From Peribacillus folii (GTDB lineage: Bacteria; Bacillota; Bacilli; Bacillales; DSM-1321): a stretch of 64,000 bases of DNA. This document shows, in pieces, positions 7,819 through 17,215 of this stretch. Numbering within the stretch: position 1 is the stretch's first letter; each line of letters begins with the position of its first letter. The stretch is taken from assembly GCF_030271255.1 (NCBI RefSeq), contig NZ_JASJOM010000005.1:124001-188000 (forward strand), given 5' to 3'. A program made the position numbers and the translations under genes. The notes under the pieces are model-generated. The model searched no databases. It saw only the letters and a list, made by a program, of their open reading frames with translations, and was not told where the DNA came from.

Positions 7819-8284
7819 GTTTTGCTGCAGCTCCTTTCAAAAAATCCTGCTCTTTATCCATTATTTGCTGAACTTTTCTTGCTGAGTTACCACCCGGAAA
7901 ATCAGACGCTAAATACACCTTCACTATATTTTTGGCCGTTTCGATCCCAATCACCTTTGCTCCCATGGTTAACACTTGAGCGTCGTTACTTTTTTGTGAA
8001 CGCTCCGCTGAGTAGGTGTCATGGCAAAGTGCTGCACGAATGCCCGGGACCTTTCCTGCCGCAATTGCCATTCCGATACCTGTACCGCAAACTAAAATGG
8101 CACGATCCAATTTTTGTTCATTAATGTCATTAGCTACTTGAAAAGCCACTCCTGGATAATCAATCTCCGTACATGAATCTTCCGAACCGTAATCGATAAC
8201 TTCGTGTCCCAATTCTTGAATATACTCTTTCAAACTATCTTTCATATCAAAAGCATTATGATCGGAACCTAACCCAATTTTCAT
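7802..8284 (-). CDS. rpiB: RpiB/LacAB-family sugar-phosphate isomerase (likely tetrulose-phosphate isomerase)
   Basis: A 160-residue RpiB fold protein starting MKIGLGSDHNAFDMK with the SDH/D motif. The catalytic thiol lies in LVCGTGIGMAIAA (Cys66), and the anion-binding HDTYSAERSQKSNDAQVL segment follows. RpiB enzymes isomerise ribose 5-phosphate/ribulose 5-phosphate; close relatives in tetritol operons convert D-erythrulose 4-phosphate to D-erythrose 4-phosphate. The C-terminus is longer than in minimal RpiB. It overlaps dhaK. Confidence 0.88.
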   Translation of the reverse strand: MKIGLGSDHNAFDMKDSLKEYIQELGHEVIDYGSEDSCTEIDYPGVAFQVANDINEQKLDRAILVCGTGIGMAIAAGKVPGIRAALCHDTYSAERSQKSNDAQVLTMGAKVIGIETAKNIVKVYLASDFPGGNSARKVQQIMDKEQDFLKGAAAKHEKAH

Positions 8285-8381
8285 TATACAACGCCCTTTC
8301 AGTTTTTTTTCGCTTAATATTCATCATTATCAGCTTCATTTTTTCATTATTAACTTCATTATCAACGTTCAACAATGAGAT

Positions 8382-9653
8382 TCATTGCACTACTTGAACG
8401 TTAGGAGACGTATCCACTTTTTCTGCTTCCATTTTCTTAGGTAATGTAACAAATTTCATCATGAACGCACTGATCAAATACAATCCTGTATAAATCCAAA
8501 TTATTCCTGCCGTTCCGACACTGCCAATGAAAAGACCGACAAGAGCCGGACCAACGAATGTACTCAGGCCGGCACCCAGGTTCAGAATGGACATGGCAGC
8601 CCCGCGGTTTTCCGGGGCAAGTGATGGAATTAATGCAGAAAGGGGCACGTATGCAGCAAGGCAAGCACCGAAACAAATGGCAACGAGTGTTGTCGCCATG
8701 TAATTCGCTCCAAGGAAGAAAGGAGTATAATAGAGTGCCGCTGTGAATACAGCACACCCTACACCGCCAAACCACATCACCGTGTTACGCCAGCCGAATT
8801 TATCGCCGATAATGCCCCATATCAGATTAAAAATTACATTGCTGGACCATAATGCGCCATAAATCTGCAACCATTCAGTTCGGATAAATCCAATTTCCAT
8901 CATATAAGCTGGCAGAAACACAACAAATCCATATGCACCTGCCGTGTTGATCGTACGAACGATACCCCCAAGCCCGACTTTCGGACGCTCAAAAGCTATC
9001 GTGATTCCCTTGGAAATATATTTAAATGCTTCCGCTTTAGAAGCGAATTTCCTTCTATTACTTCCGTCATCTTTGTTTAAGGAAATGGCAATTATGGCTC
9101 CAAGTGTCACAAATACAAGGGCACTCCAAAGCGTCTTCCATTCTCCTAGATAAGAAAGGGCAAAGCTGGAGTAATAGGCTCCAAGAACATTCAACCCTCC
9201 GGCAAACGAGACCCAGAACCAGCCGACAGCCGTTCCCAGCCTTTCTGCCGGTGCGTAATATGTCAGCCAAACGAGGAAAGAGTAGGCAAACAAAGGGTAA
9301 CCAAGTCCCCGAAGTGAATAGGTAGGGATCATGATTGCTAGATTCATGGTAGGAAGGCCGACGGTTAAAAAAACGAGCGTTCCCGCTATGAATAGGGCTA
9401 CCCCTAAGGACATGGCTTTGCGGGGGCCCAATACTTCAGCTAGTACGCCGGAAAGCCAGGCTGCGATGGCAACCGCGAACCCATATACACTGAATAGAAG
9501 GGCAGATTGCTGAACAGTTAATCCATTATCGATTAAATAGGAAGATAGCCAGCCTAATTCCAACCCGTCACCCATCATGAACAGCAGTACACCAAGATAC
9601 CCCATGGCCATTTTGGAATCCATCCCCAGCTTTCCTAATAGTCCCTGATTCAT
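8382..9653 (-). CDS. MFS transporter, probable polyol permease, 423 aa
   Basis: A twelve-helix major facilitator protein. The loop between helices 2 and 3 (GVLAEVLGPRKAM) is the usual MFS motif A position, with a second similar loop (GIIGDKFGWRNTVMW) in the C half. It resembles the polyol/sugar-alcohol permeases found with ribitol or tetritol dehydrogenases. Its place between the dehydrogenase and the isomerase supports import of the operon's substrate. The ATG at 9653 is chosen because AGAGGAGG lies about 7 nt before it. Confidence 0.85.
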   Translation of the reverse strand: MNQGLLGKLGMDSKMAMGYLGVLLFMMGDGLELGWLSSYLIDNGLTVQQSALLFSVYGFAVAIAAWLSGVLAEVLGPRKAMSLGVALFIAGTLVFLTVGLPTMNLAIMIPTYSLRGLGYPLFAYSFLVWLTYYAPAERLGTAVGWFWVSFAGGLNVLGAYYSSFALSYLGEWKTLWSALVFVTLGAIIAISLNKDDGSNRRKFASKAEAFKYISKGITIAFERPKVGLGGIVRTINTAGAYGFVVFLPAYMMEIGFIRTEWLQIYGALWSSNVIFNLIWGIIGDKFGWRNTVMWFGGVGCAVFTAALYYTPFFLGANYMATTLVAICFGACLAAYVPLSALIPSLAPENRGAAMSILNLGAGLSTFVGPALVGLFIGSVGTAGIIWIYTGLYLISAFMMKFVTLPKKMEAEKVDTSPNVQVVQ

Positions 9654-9728
9654 CGTTTTTCCTCCTCTTCTTCTCTTTTCATCTACAGGTTCCGAAACAA
9701 AGAAGGAACCCATTTGCCTATGATCGTG

Positions 9729-10853
9729 TTATAGATTTGGGTTCAAGATGACCTTTAATGACTCTTTGCCGCTTTTCACTAGTTGGAATCCTTTCTCGAA
9801 TTCTTCAAGTGGAAGTTCATGTGTGACAACACCTTCTGTAGGAAGATCGCCATTGGCAATCCCTTTGATAACAGGCTCGTAGCAGTATGGACCAAGATGG
9901 GAACCGAGTACATCCAGTTCTTTCCGATCACTGATAATGCTCCAATCCACTGTTACCGGTTCTTTGAATACGCTGAATTCGACGAAACGCCCCAGTTTAC
10001 GAATCAAGTTCAACCCTTGCTCAACGGATTTTTGCGCTCCAGTCGCTTCAATATAGATGTCACAGCCGTAACCGTCCGTCAGCTCTTTGACAATTGCGTT
10101 TACATCATCTCTTGCTGGGTTCAATACCATATCCGCCCCGAATTGCTTCGCCATTTCTAACCGCTCTTCAAACAGATCGAGTACAATCAATTTACCAGGT
10201 CCTGATTTCTTGATTGCACCTATCATCCCCAGTCCAAGTGTTCCGGCCCCTGCCAGTACAACAACATCTCCCAATTGAATTTGTGCACGCTCTACAGCAT
10301 GATAGGAACACGCATATGGTTCTATCAAAATAGCTTTTTCGATTGGAAGGTTTTCCGGCACGCTATAATTAATTGCTTCTTTTGTAAATTTCATATATTC
10401 AGCCATACCGCCGTTTACATTGTTCTGGAACCCATACAAATCATGTTTTTCACACATCCAATATTGTCCTCGATTACAGAAGCGACAGTCCCAGCAAGGA
10501 ACAATCTGTTCGGATATAATACGGTCACCAATCTTGAAATCGCCTTTGACTCCCTCACCAAGTGCGACAACATGACCGATGAATTCATGGCCCGGGATCA
10601 TCGGGGCTTTTATGTAGGCTGGCTGCTGATCGTCACCCCAAAAGCTTGGCGCCCCATCGAACGCTTTCAAATCTCCGGCACAAATGCCGCATGCTTCGAC
10701 TTTAACTAAAATTTCTCCATCCTCGATTTGCGGGACAGGTACTTCTTCAAGGCGGTAATCACCTGGGGAATAGGCCACAACTGCTTTCATCGTCGCAGGG
10801 ATGGATACACTCTTTTCATTTTCCTGTACTGCTGTTTCATGACTTTGAACCAT
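9729..10853 (-). CDS. Zinc-dependent alcohol dehydrogenase, EltD-like (erythritol/L-threitol dehydrogenase)
   Basis: A 374-residue medium-chain dehydrogenase. Catalytic zinc ligands lie in GICAGD and GHE (88-90). The structural zinc cysteines are at 120, 123, 126 and 134 in VPCWDCRFCNRGQYWMC. The NAD fold carries AGAGTLGLG. The stretches SEQIVPCWDCRFCNRGQ and VDWSIISDRKELDVLGSH closely match what I recall of EltD of Mycobacterium smegmatis, which oxidises erythritol and L-threitol to erythrulose. It is the first gene of the six-gene operon, behind a promoter at 10968-10997, so it likely makes the keto sugar that DhaKL then phosphorylates. The start is ATG 10853, nine bases after GAGGAG. Confidence 0.85.
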   Translation of the reverse strand: MVQSHETAVQENEKSVSIPATMKAVVAYSPGDYRLEEVPVPQIEDGEILVKVEACGICAGDLKAFDGAPSFWGDDQQPAYIKAPMIPGHEFIGHVVALGEGVKGDFKIGDRIISEQIVPCWDCRFCNRGQYWMCEKHDLYGFQNNVNGGMAEYMKFTKEAINYSVPENLPIEKAILIEPYACSYHAVERAQIQLGDVVVLAGAGTLGLGMIGAIKKSGPGKLIVLDLFEERLEMAKQFGADMVLNPARDDVNAIVKELTDGYGCDIYIEATGAQKSVEQGLNLIRKLGRFVEFSVFKEPVTVDWSIISDRKELDVLGSHLGPYCYEPVIKGIANGDLPTEGVVTHELPLEEFEKGFQLVKSGKESLKVILNPNL

Positions 10854-10967
10854 TCTACATCTCTCCTCGAATATTTTTTCTTGGATAACGCTTACATAAT
10901 CGGTGTAAAATGAAATTTTTCAATCATACCTCATGTTTTTTACAGTTTTTCTCTTTTTTCTATTTTC

Positions 10968-11047
10968 AGTATATTACATTTATTGTTGGATGGTCAATAA
11001 ATACTTTCGTTTATTTTCATTATATTTTTCATTTGTTTTCGTTTTCT
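10968..11047 (-). promoter_or_regulatory. Operon promoter with DeoR-type direct-repeat operator
   Basis: On the minus strand TTGACC (10992-10997) and TATACT (10968-10973) are 18 bp apart, a strong SigA promoter for the polyol operon. Just upstream, 11004-11047 carries a row of CTTTCGTTT / TTTTCATT / TTTCATTTG / TTTTCGTTTTC words. Such TTTC(A/G)TTT repeats are known operators of DeoR-family regulators such as AgaR. The site also lies between the operon and the divergent regulator gene, so it could serve both. Confidence 0.65.
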
Positions 11048-11216
11048 AATTACTTTAGATAAATTCACAAAAATGATGTATGATGATAATGAAAAGAAAA
11101 TTCAATCAATCGTTTCCATTCCGCCTCTTTTGAATCTTAAAGACTTCTCTTATATGTATTTCAGTAAGCCCCTTTCGCAAGTAAGGATAAAATAATTCAG
11201 GTATATAGGTGATAAA

Positions 11217-12011
11217 ATGAAAAAAATGTTTGCGTCAGAACGAAGGAAAATCATACTTGAAAAACTAACAGATCAGCATCGCGTGACCATCAAAGAACTT
11301 TCAGAAGACATTAAAGTATCTGAAGCGACATTACGCACGGATTTATCGAAAATGGAGGAGGAAGGTCTTCTAAAAAGGACACATGGAGGAGCCATACTAT
11401 CGGATAAGCAAGATAGCGATACAAGCTTCACTACACGAGAATTAAAGAACCGCCATGAAAAGGCTGCCATAGCCAAGAAAGCAGCTGAACTTCTTTCAAA
11501 CGGGCAATGCATCATGCTCGATTCAAGCTCGACCGCTCTTGAACTTGCACGCACCATCAAAGACATGCCGATCAGGCTGACCGTTGTAACGAGTGGCATC
11601 AATACTGCCCTGGAATTAAATGAAAATCCCCATATTACTGTCATATTATTGGGAGGCATCATCAAAAAAGGGTCCTTCTCCCTCGAAGGCAGCTTAGGGA
11701 TTAATATTCTAAATCAAATTAATATCGATCTGATGTTTACGTCCGCTAATGGGTTTTCTTTTGAATCAGGATTAACGGATTTCAGTGTATATGAGGTCGA
11801 ACTGAAAAAAGCCATGGTCAGCGCCTCCAACAAGGTGGTTGCCTTGCTTGACCATACCAAAATCAATAAAAATTCAATAGCCTCCTTTGCTTCAGTCAAA
11901 CAAATCGATACGATAATAACGGATGATGATGTGACAGGAAGTTACATAAATAATCTCAAGGAACAAAATGTCAAGGTCTTGATGGTATCAACAGATGAAC
12001 ATCTTAATTAA
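11217..12011 (+). CDS. DeoR-family transcriptional regulator of the polyol operon
   Basis: A 264-residue DeoR protein with an N-terminal winged helix (RRKIILEKLTDQHRVTIKEL, recognition helix near SEATLRTDLSKMEEEG, then LLKRTHGGA at about 56-64). A C-terminal sugar-phosphate sensor domain of the ISOCOT fold follows, with LDSSSTALELA and VTSGINTALEL segments. It is divergent to the operon, and the direct-repeat operator lies between them. The natural inducer is probably a phosphorylated intermediate of the pathway. A hairpin terminator follows at 12073. Confidence 0.85.
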   Translation: MKKMFASERRKIILEKLTDQHRVTIKELSEDIKVSEATLRTDLSKMEEEGLLKRTHGGAILSDKQDSDTSFTTRELKNRHEKAAIAKKAAELLSNGQCIMLDSSSTALELARTIKDMPIRLTVVTSGINTALELNENPHITVILLGGIIKKGSFSLEGSLGINILNQINIDLMFTSANGFSFESGLTDFSVYEVELKKAMVSASNKVVALLDHTKINKNSIASFASVKQIDTIITDDDVTGSYINNLKEQNVKVLMVSTDEHLN

Positions 12012-12072
12012 CCGCTTCTTAGCCTATTTGAAGTGACTTTCTCTAGTTGGCATGATTATCGACATCAAAAGT

Positions 12073-12107
12073 AAAGGCTTTGGAATGAGGAATTCCAAAG
12101 CCTTTTT
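12073..12107 (+). terminator. Terminator of the deoR-type gene
   Basis: A hairpin (AAAGGCTTTGGAAT / ATTCCAAAGCCTTT) followed by TTTT. Confidence 0.8.
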
Positions 12108-12253
12108 CAATTGATTCGCGATCGTTGACTTACACTGCGAATCAATCATTCTTTTTCAAAATATCGTTCTTACAATAAATTACTTTATTCAAATTCTCCT
12201 TTTTAGTGTTATTCTTGTAGGTAGACCAAATTGTAATTTTTCAGGAGAATCCG

Positions 12254-13519
12254 ATGAATTTCACTTATATGAATCAACACATTTTAGATAACCTCTTTTA
12301 TATCCTGGTAAGTATTTTAATTTATTCCACATTATTAGATCACGGCAAGAAGTTAAGTCAGTATGGCAAGGTCCTGATCACTACATGCATGAGCATTCCC
12401 ATTCTTTTATGTATGAAGTTTCCTATTTATATCGATGAATATTGTGTTCATGATCTCAGGCAAATCCCTTTTATCATCGGGACACTTTATGGCGGTTGGC
12501 CTGTCGGTGCTGTCTTATTGGTCATTCTCTTGACTGGCAGGTTTGTTATGAATGGCTTCAATCTCCTTACTTTACTTGTTTATCTTGTTATATTCGTCAT
12601 TACGGCACTATTTTCTGCTAAATTCAATGCATTTAACAGAAAAAGTAAGCTGAATAGCTCGATCGTATTGATCGTGTTCCTGGGTATCCTATCCAGTTTC
12701 CTTGCACTCGCTATGTCTGATTCATTCCAAATAACCGAGGCGTATATCTTTTATTTCATCATCCTTCCGCCTTTCATTATCGGTTTAGCTGTGTATATCA
12801 TAGAAATTTTAAAGGATGCGATTTTAATCCGAACACAAATGGTGCGGCTTGAAAAGATGGAAGTCGTCAGTCAGCTTGCGGCCAGCATCTCTCACGAGGT
12901 CAGAAACCCTTTAACGGTAGTGAAAGGATTCGTTCAGCTGCTAAAAGCACCCGATCTTACCCAAACCGAAAAAGAGCAATATATCCAGCATGTCGTTCGG
13001 GAGCTTAATAGTGCGGAATCGATCATTAGTGAATACTTGGCATTCGCCAAACCTGCCCACGAAAAGGTCGATACCATTTCCATCGACCGTGAAATAGGCT
13101 ATTTGATTGAAATGATTAAACCTTTAGCTAACATGAATGTGGTTACAATATCCGAACAGCTGACCCCAGGTATCACCCGCGGCAATATTCAGCATTTTAA
13201 GCAATGCTTCCTCAATCTGATTAAAAATGGGATCGAGGCCATGCCGAGCGGCGGGGAGCTTCGCATTATCTCCTATGTAAATGATGATGACATCATTATC
13301 GAAATCAGGGACGATGGCATCGGCATGAACAAAGAACAAATCCATCGTTTTGGCGAGCCGTATTATAGCTCCAAAGAGAAAGGGACAGGGCTAGGTTCGA
13401 TGGTCGCTGTCAAAACGATCCAAACGATGAATGGCACGCTTCATATAAATAGTGCCTCTCATAAAGGGACGACGATTACGGTAACGCTTCCTGTTTATCA
13501 TGCAGTTTCCTCCATATAA
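12254..13519 (+). CDS. KinB-like sporulation sensor histidine kinase, 421 aa
   Basis: The first 190 residues hold about six membrane helices with a 5TM-5TMR-type layout (DEYCVHDLRQIPFIIGTLYG before the middle helices). A HisKA domain follows with phospho-acceptor His214 in SISHEVRNPLTVVKGF, then an HATPase domain with N box FLNLIKNGIEAMP, G1 DDGIGM and G2 GTGLG. The architecture matches KinB-type kinases that feed phosphate into the Spo0F/Spo0A relay, and no response regulator gene is adjacent, as expected for an orphan sporulation kinase. The start follows AGGAG in a short leader. The signal sensed is unknown. Confidence 0.8.
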   Translation: MNFTYMNQHILDNLFYILVSILIYSTLLDHGKKLSQYGKVLITTCMSIPILLCMKFPIYIDEYCVHDLRQIPFIIGTLYGGWPVGAVLLVILLTGRFVMNGFNLLTLLVYLVIFVITALFSAKFNAFNRKSKLNSSIVLIVFLGILSSFLALAMSDSFQITEAYIFYFIILPPFIIGLAVYIIEILKDAILIRTQMVRLEKMEVVSQLAASISHEVRNPLTVVKGFVQLLKAPDLTQTEKEQYIQHVVRELNSAESIISEYLAFAKPAHEKVDTISIDREIGYLIEMIKPLANMNVVTISEQLTPGITRGNIQHFKQCFLNLIKNGIEAMPSGGELRIISYVNDDDIIIEIRDDGIGMNKEQIHRFGEPYYSSKEKGTGLGSMVAVKTIQTMNGTLHINSASHKGTTITVTLPVYHAVSSI

Positions 13520-13541
13520 GGAGAAGCTGCTGCTCCATTTA

Positions 13542-13570
13542 AAAAGTCCGCCATTTCCGGCGGACTTTTT
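13542..13570. terminator. Bidirectional terminator between kinase and UvrA-like genes
   Basis: The hairpin AAAAGTCCGCC / GGCGGACTTTTT has T-runs on both strands and sits between two convergent genes. Confidence 0.85.
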
Positions 13571-13596
13571 TCATTGAAGTGCTGTCATATTTATCT

Positions 13597-16500
13597 TTAC
13601 CGCTCCAGGCATGCATGAACCGCCATCATATCACGTTTGTTCAATTCACGAATGCGGGCGAAGATCGGAATATCGGCAACGGCTTCGGTACGCTCACCTT
13701 CACCCACGACATCGCTCACTTTCCCTGTCAGCCAGGTTTCCACATTGATGCCTTCGACGATCGCTTTACGTCCTTCATCATCAATGCCACTGGCATGACA
13801 GCTCACACAAGGTATCGTTAATTTATGGACCCCGTCATGAAGGCCATCTTCGGAAATCACTTTCTTCCCATTACAAAATGGGCATTTATGACTTGCTTTG
13901 ATTTTATTGATTTGGGTGACGATTTTCTTGTAGCCAAACACTTCATAGACATAGGTAAGTTTTTTGTATGTCCCATTGGTGAAATATTTATCAATGATCG
14001 TTTCCCTAGTTTCATTAATATCGCCAAAATCACAGATGGTGATTTGATTTTTTCTGCTGATGGCTTCAAGACTGCCTGTTATGCTGCTCCAGAAAGGCCG
14101 TGCATTTTGCAGGACCACTTCATATCCTTGGAAGCTTGCCAGTTCAAGCTCGAGCATTTTCAAGGCAGCTTGTGTTTCCCGTGGAAGGAATGAGACATCA
14201 GCCGTCAGTGTGATATCGCCGCCTACAATCGCTTTTAGTTTTTCCAGTACTGGCATGTTTCCTGCTATTTTGATGACTTCATCAATTGGCTGTTGGATGA
14301 TCTCGCGAATGTCCGTACCAGCAAATGTCAGTTTTTTATGATGATTCAACACTGTTCCAAGACAGACCGGACAGGTGATCGTCTCCTTTGATGCCTTCAT
14401 TTGCTCTTTAATGATCGATTTCGATATGAACATATAGCGCGAGATGATGAGGTTGAAGCCTTCCCATGTCCGAGAGGCCTTGCCGACTTTATCATAAAAG
14501 GACTTTTCCCAATATCCATATAAGAACGTCCGCTTCTCAGCATCGGTCATCTCCTTATAGCTTTTACTCAAATCGTGACCGAGTTCATGCTTGATTTCAT
14601 CAAATAAAAATTGCAGTTTTGGATATTGGTAATATTTCAATACTTCCATCACGTCCGGATGTAATAAACCATCCCAGAAGGGGACGTTTTGATCTTGAAT
14701 GACGACATCGATATCAAACTTTTCGATGACACGGCGGCCCGAACAGCTTGGACAATGATTATCCTTAGAATAAAAGTCGAAGCTTCTTGTATCTTTATTG
14801 GTCGGATGTGCCGCAACCAGATGATTGATCATACCGCCCACTTCATATAAAAACGTATATTGACTGTATAAGTGCCGCTCAAGATCAATCGCGATAACAG
14901 GTGCAATCGTGTCCGATTCGTATTCCCCATAAATCAACCGGGCCATCGAAGACAAGCTTTTGAGGATACCTCCCTTATAGATATTCTCTGCCCGCTTGAA
15001 ATAGGCCAATTGGTTTTCCTGCAAATAATCGATGCCGCTTCTTGACTGGAGAGCGGAGGATATATGCAGCGGTTCCATTCGCTTTTCACTGTTGTTATCT
15101 TGAAAGTATGCATCATGACTGACGACGTCAAGATGCTTGACTGGCGCAGGCTGTCTTTTACCAAAATCGACGATATAATCCGAGCTTTCCAGCATATACC
15201 GATTATGTTCGATCATGATGATCGAGACCGATTCATCCTTGAGGATGACCCTGATGCTATCAATAAATTGGTTTAATATGTTTTGCGATAACCCTTTTGA
15301 AGGCTCATCGAAAATGAACAGGGTGTGCGGGTTCCTTGTCTTCGCGAACAGCTCGGAAACTAAGTGGACACATTGGAATTCCCCCGTCGATAGCGATTGT
15401 GTTCTCCGCGCTAACGTCAAGTACCCAAGCCCAAGCTTGATCAATAAGCTCAAGCGTTTATGGGCGATGTCCTCATTAGGCAATTCATCGATGATATCCT
15501 CGATCGAGCGCTGAAAGATATCATCAATTTCCTCACTGTACTTGGTGAGCTTCTTCTTGATATCAAGGAACGTCGCAACGGTCGAACGGCTGGTGATCGA
15601 CTTATTGCGATCCTGACCGACCATGACCAGTTTATCCTTTGGATAGCGGTTCTGAAAATCTTTGGCGATACATTCATTGACCAGTGTGGATTTACCGCAG
15701 CCTGACTCGCCCGTAAAGGTAACGAGGCGATTCTTCGGAATCTGAATTTGTTCGATTTGGATAGTACGGCAGTGAAGATCGTGAAATTGATAGGATTCCG
15801 TTGGTGCTGCCGCATTTCGCTCCCAGCTGATCGGCTTCGGACGCGGTGATTCCGTCACGATTTTACCGCCATACTTCCCGCTGCCAGGTCCAAAGAATAA
15901 TGGCTGGTCCGTGCTATCCAACACCGTGTCTGAATGATCAATGAGCCATATTTGATTTTTGCCGCCTAATTGCTTCACCTGCTCCAATATCTTCAACAAC
16001 GTTCGATGATCGAGACCGACGGAGATTTCATCAATAATGATCACGGTATTTTCGCTTGTCGCCATGAATTCGGCTAAGTAAAGCCGCGTCAATTCTCCCC
16101 CTGACACCGTCCCCATGATCCGGTCCATGCTTAAATAACCACTATTCATATTGATTATATTTTGGAGGATATGCTGTTTAGCTTCACTAATATGTAATGT
16201 TTCTGCAAGTGAAAGAATCGTTTCGATGCTTAACTCATTGATATCCGATATGGTATGCGGACGCTCGAATAATTCAATCGTATATTGCTCGACTTCTTGA
16301 TTGTAGCGCTTCCCCTTACACTTCGGACATTCGACGTTCTTCGTCGTCCCGCGTCCTTTGCAAGCGGGGCACCAGCCTAAGGCGTTATTAAAGGAAAAAA
16401 CCTCTGGAGAAAGATTGAATTTTTCAGCAAGGCAAACTCGAATCTCTTTATACACCCCAGTATGGGTGCCAATGGTCGAACGGGGATTGGAAGATATGGA

Positions 16501-16761
16501 CGATTTGCCGAGGAAAAGGACCAGCGGCATTTCCTCCATCTTGATGGCACTGAAATTGGTTTCCATAATATCAGGAAATAAATATTGATACTCCGCCTTC
16601 GGCAATAAGGAGACGAGACGCTTCTTCGATTCCTCCCCTATGGTCTGACAAAAGGTCGTTTTCCCTGAACCGGACAACCCCGCTATCCCTAACGATCGAT
16701 CGCCTGGCAGCACTGTATCCAGTTCATTAATATTGTTCGCTATCAATTGGTTTATTTTCAT
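13597..16761 (-). CDS. Divergent UvrA-like tandem ABC ATPase with zinc-rich C-terminal extension
   Basis: A 1054-residue protein. First ATPase: Walker A GLSGSGKTT (28-36), zinc pairs CPAC and CPKC (131-148), signature VSGGEL (219-224), Walker B IIIDE (241-245). Second: Walker A GESGCGKST (351-359), signature degraded to LSTGEF (457-462), Walker B LFIFDEPSKGLS (481-492). The space between the first Walker A and the zinc module is only about 100 residues, too short for the UvrB-binding domain of true UvrA, as in class II UvrA paralogues. From 540 to 1054 there is a large extension with four more CxxC pairs (670/673, 797/800, 960/963, 985/988). This is unlikely to be the housekeeping excision-repair UvrA. 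DNA-binding or self-protection roles are possible. It is not in an operon. Confidence 0.75.
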   Translation of the reverse strand: MKINQLIANNINELDTVLPGDRSLGIAGLSGSGKTTFCQTIGEESKKRLVSLLPKAEYQYLFPDIMETNFSAIKMEEMPLVLFLGKSSISSNPRSTIGTHTGVYKEIRVCLAEKFNLSPEVFSFNNALGWCPACKGRGTTKNVECPKCKGKRYNQEVEQYTIELFERPHTISDINELSIETILSLAETLHISEAKQHILQNIINMNSGYLSMDRIMGTVSGGELTRLYLAEFMATSENTVIIIDEISVGLDHRTLLKILEQVKQLGGKNQIWLIDHSDTVLDSTDQPLFFGPGSGKYGGKIVTESPRPKPISWERNAAAPTESYQFHDLHCRTIQIEQIQIPKNRLVTFTGESGCGKSTLVNECIAKDFQNRYPKDKLVMVGQDRNKSITSRSTVATFLDIKKKLTKYSEEIDDIFQRSIEDIIDELPNEDIAHKRLSLLIKLGLGYLTLARRTQSLSTGEFQCVHLVSELFAKTRNPHTLFIFDEPSKGLSQNILNQFIDSIRVILKDESVSIIMIEHNRYMLESSDYIVDFGKRQPAPVKHLDVVSHDAYFQDNNSEKRMEPLHISSALQSRSGIDYLQENQLAYFKRAENIYKGGILKSLSSMARLIYGEYESDTIAPVIAIDLERHLYSQYTFLYEVGGMINHLVAAHPTNKDTRSFDFYSKDNHCPSCSGRRVIEKFDIDVVIQDQNVPFWDGLLHPDVMEVLKYYQYPKLQFLFDEIKHELGHDLSKSYKEMTDAEKRTFLYGYWEKSFYDKVGKASRTWEGFNLIISRYMFISKSIIKEQMKASKETITCPVCLGTVLNHHKKLTFAGTDIREIIQQPIDEVIKIAGNMPVLEKLKAIVGGDITLTADVSFLPRETQAALKMLELELASFQGYEVVLQNARPFWSSITGSLEAISRKNQITICDFGDINETRETIIDKYFTNGTYKKLTYVYEVFGYKKIVTQINKIKASHKCPFCNGKKVISEDGLHDGVHKLTIPCVSCHASGIDDEGRKAIVEGINVETWLTGKVSDVVGEGERTEAVADIPIFARIRELNKRDMMAVHACLER

Positions 16762-16957
16762 AAGTAACTCCTCTCCATTTGTTTTTTCACCCGGTCTTTC
16801 ATGTTAGCATAGCGATAGATATAATTGGTATGTTTTTTAGCTAGCTTCATTCTGTTATTCTTTCATATTTCCATGCTTCGAAAACGTAGAGTTCCTCGAC
16901 AAATACCGAGAATGAGACCGAATCAATGAGCGTTGATTTCAGCTCCCCTATCAAAAA

Positions 16958-16979
16958 CCCCTCTCAAAGAAGAGAAGGG
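16958..16979 (-). terminator. Terminator of sspL
   Basis: A hairpin CCCTTCTC / GAGAGGGG followed on the minus strand by TTTTTG, 20 bp after the sspL stop. Confidence 0.7.
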
Positions 16980-16998
16980 CTGCTTTTACTACGTACCG

Positions 16999-17133
16999 TT
17001 ATTTCGTATTGGACTTTTTTGCCTTGTTTTCAAGCTCGCTTTTGGGCTCTGTGGAGAATTCCACATCTTTTCCTTGTCCTTGAGGATTAACACTTGGTGC
17101 GATCCTGCCTCTACCTGCTGATTTTTTGCTCAT
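16999..17133 (-). CDS. sspL: Small acid-soluble spore protein L
   Basis: A 44-residue basic protein whose C-terminal half (PKSELENKAKKSNTK) matches B. subtilis SspL (PKTELEERAKKSNTK, recalled), and the VNPQGQG segment aligns with VTPQGD. SspL is a minor spore-core protein made in the forespore under SigG. A very strong SD (GGAGGTG) lies 6 nt before the ATG. The gene sits between helD and the UvrA-like gene, with its own terminator. The identification rests on recalled similarity over the conserved C-terminus. Confidence 0.85.
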   Translation of the reverse strand: MSKKSAGRGRIAPSVNPQGQGKDVEFSTEPKSELENKAKKSNTK

Positions 17134-17215
17134 TTCCTTCACCTCCACGATTATTATGTCCGACCGGTTGACAAATTAATTTTCTTTCTGTGACGGTCCG
17201 GCTCCATCCATGAAA

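Noticed and set aside
13597-16761. Housekeeping uvrA
   Set aside because: The missing UvrB-binding region, odd second signature and long extension do not fit; also no uvrB beside it.
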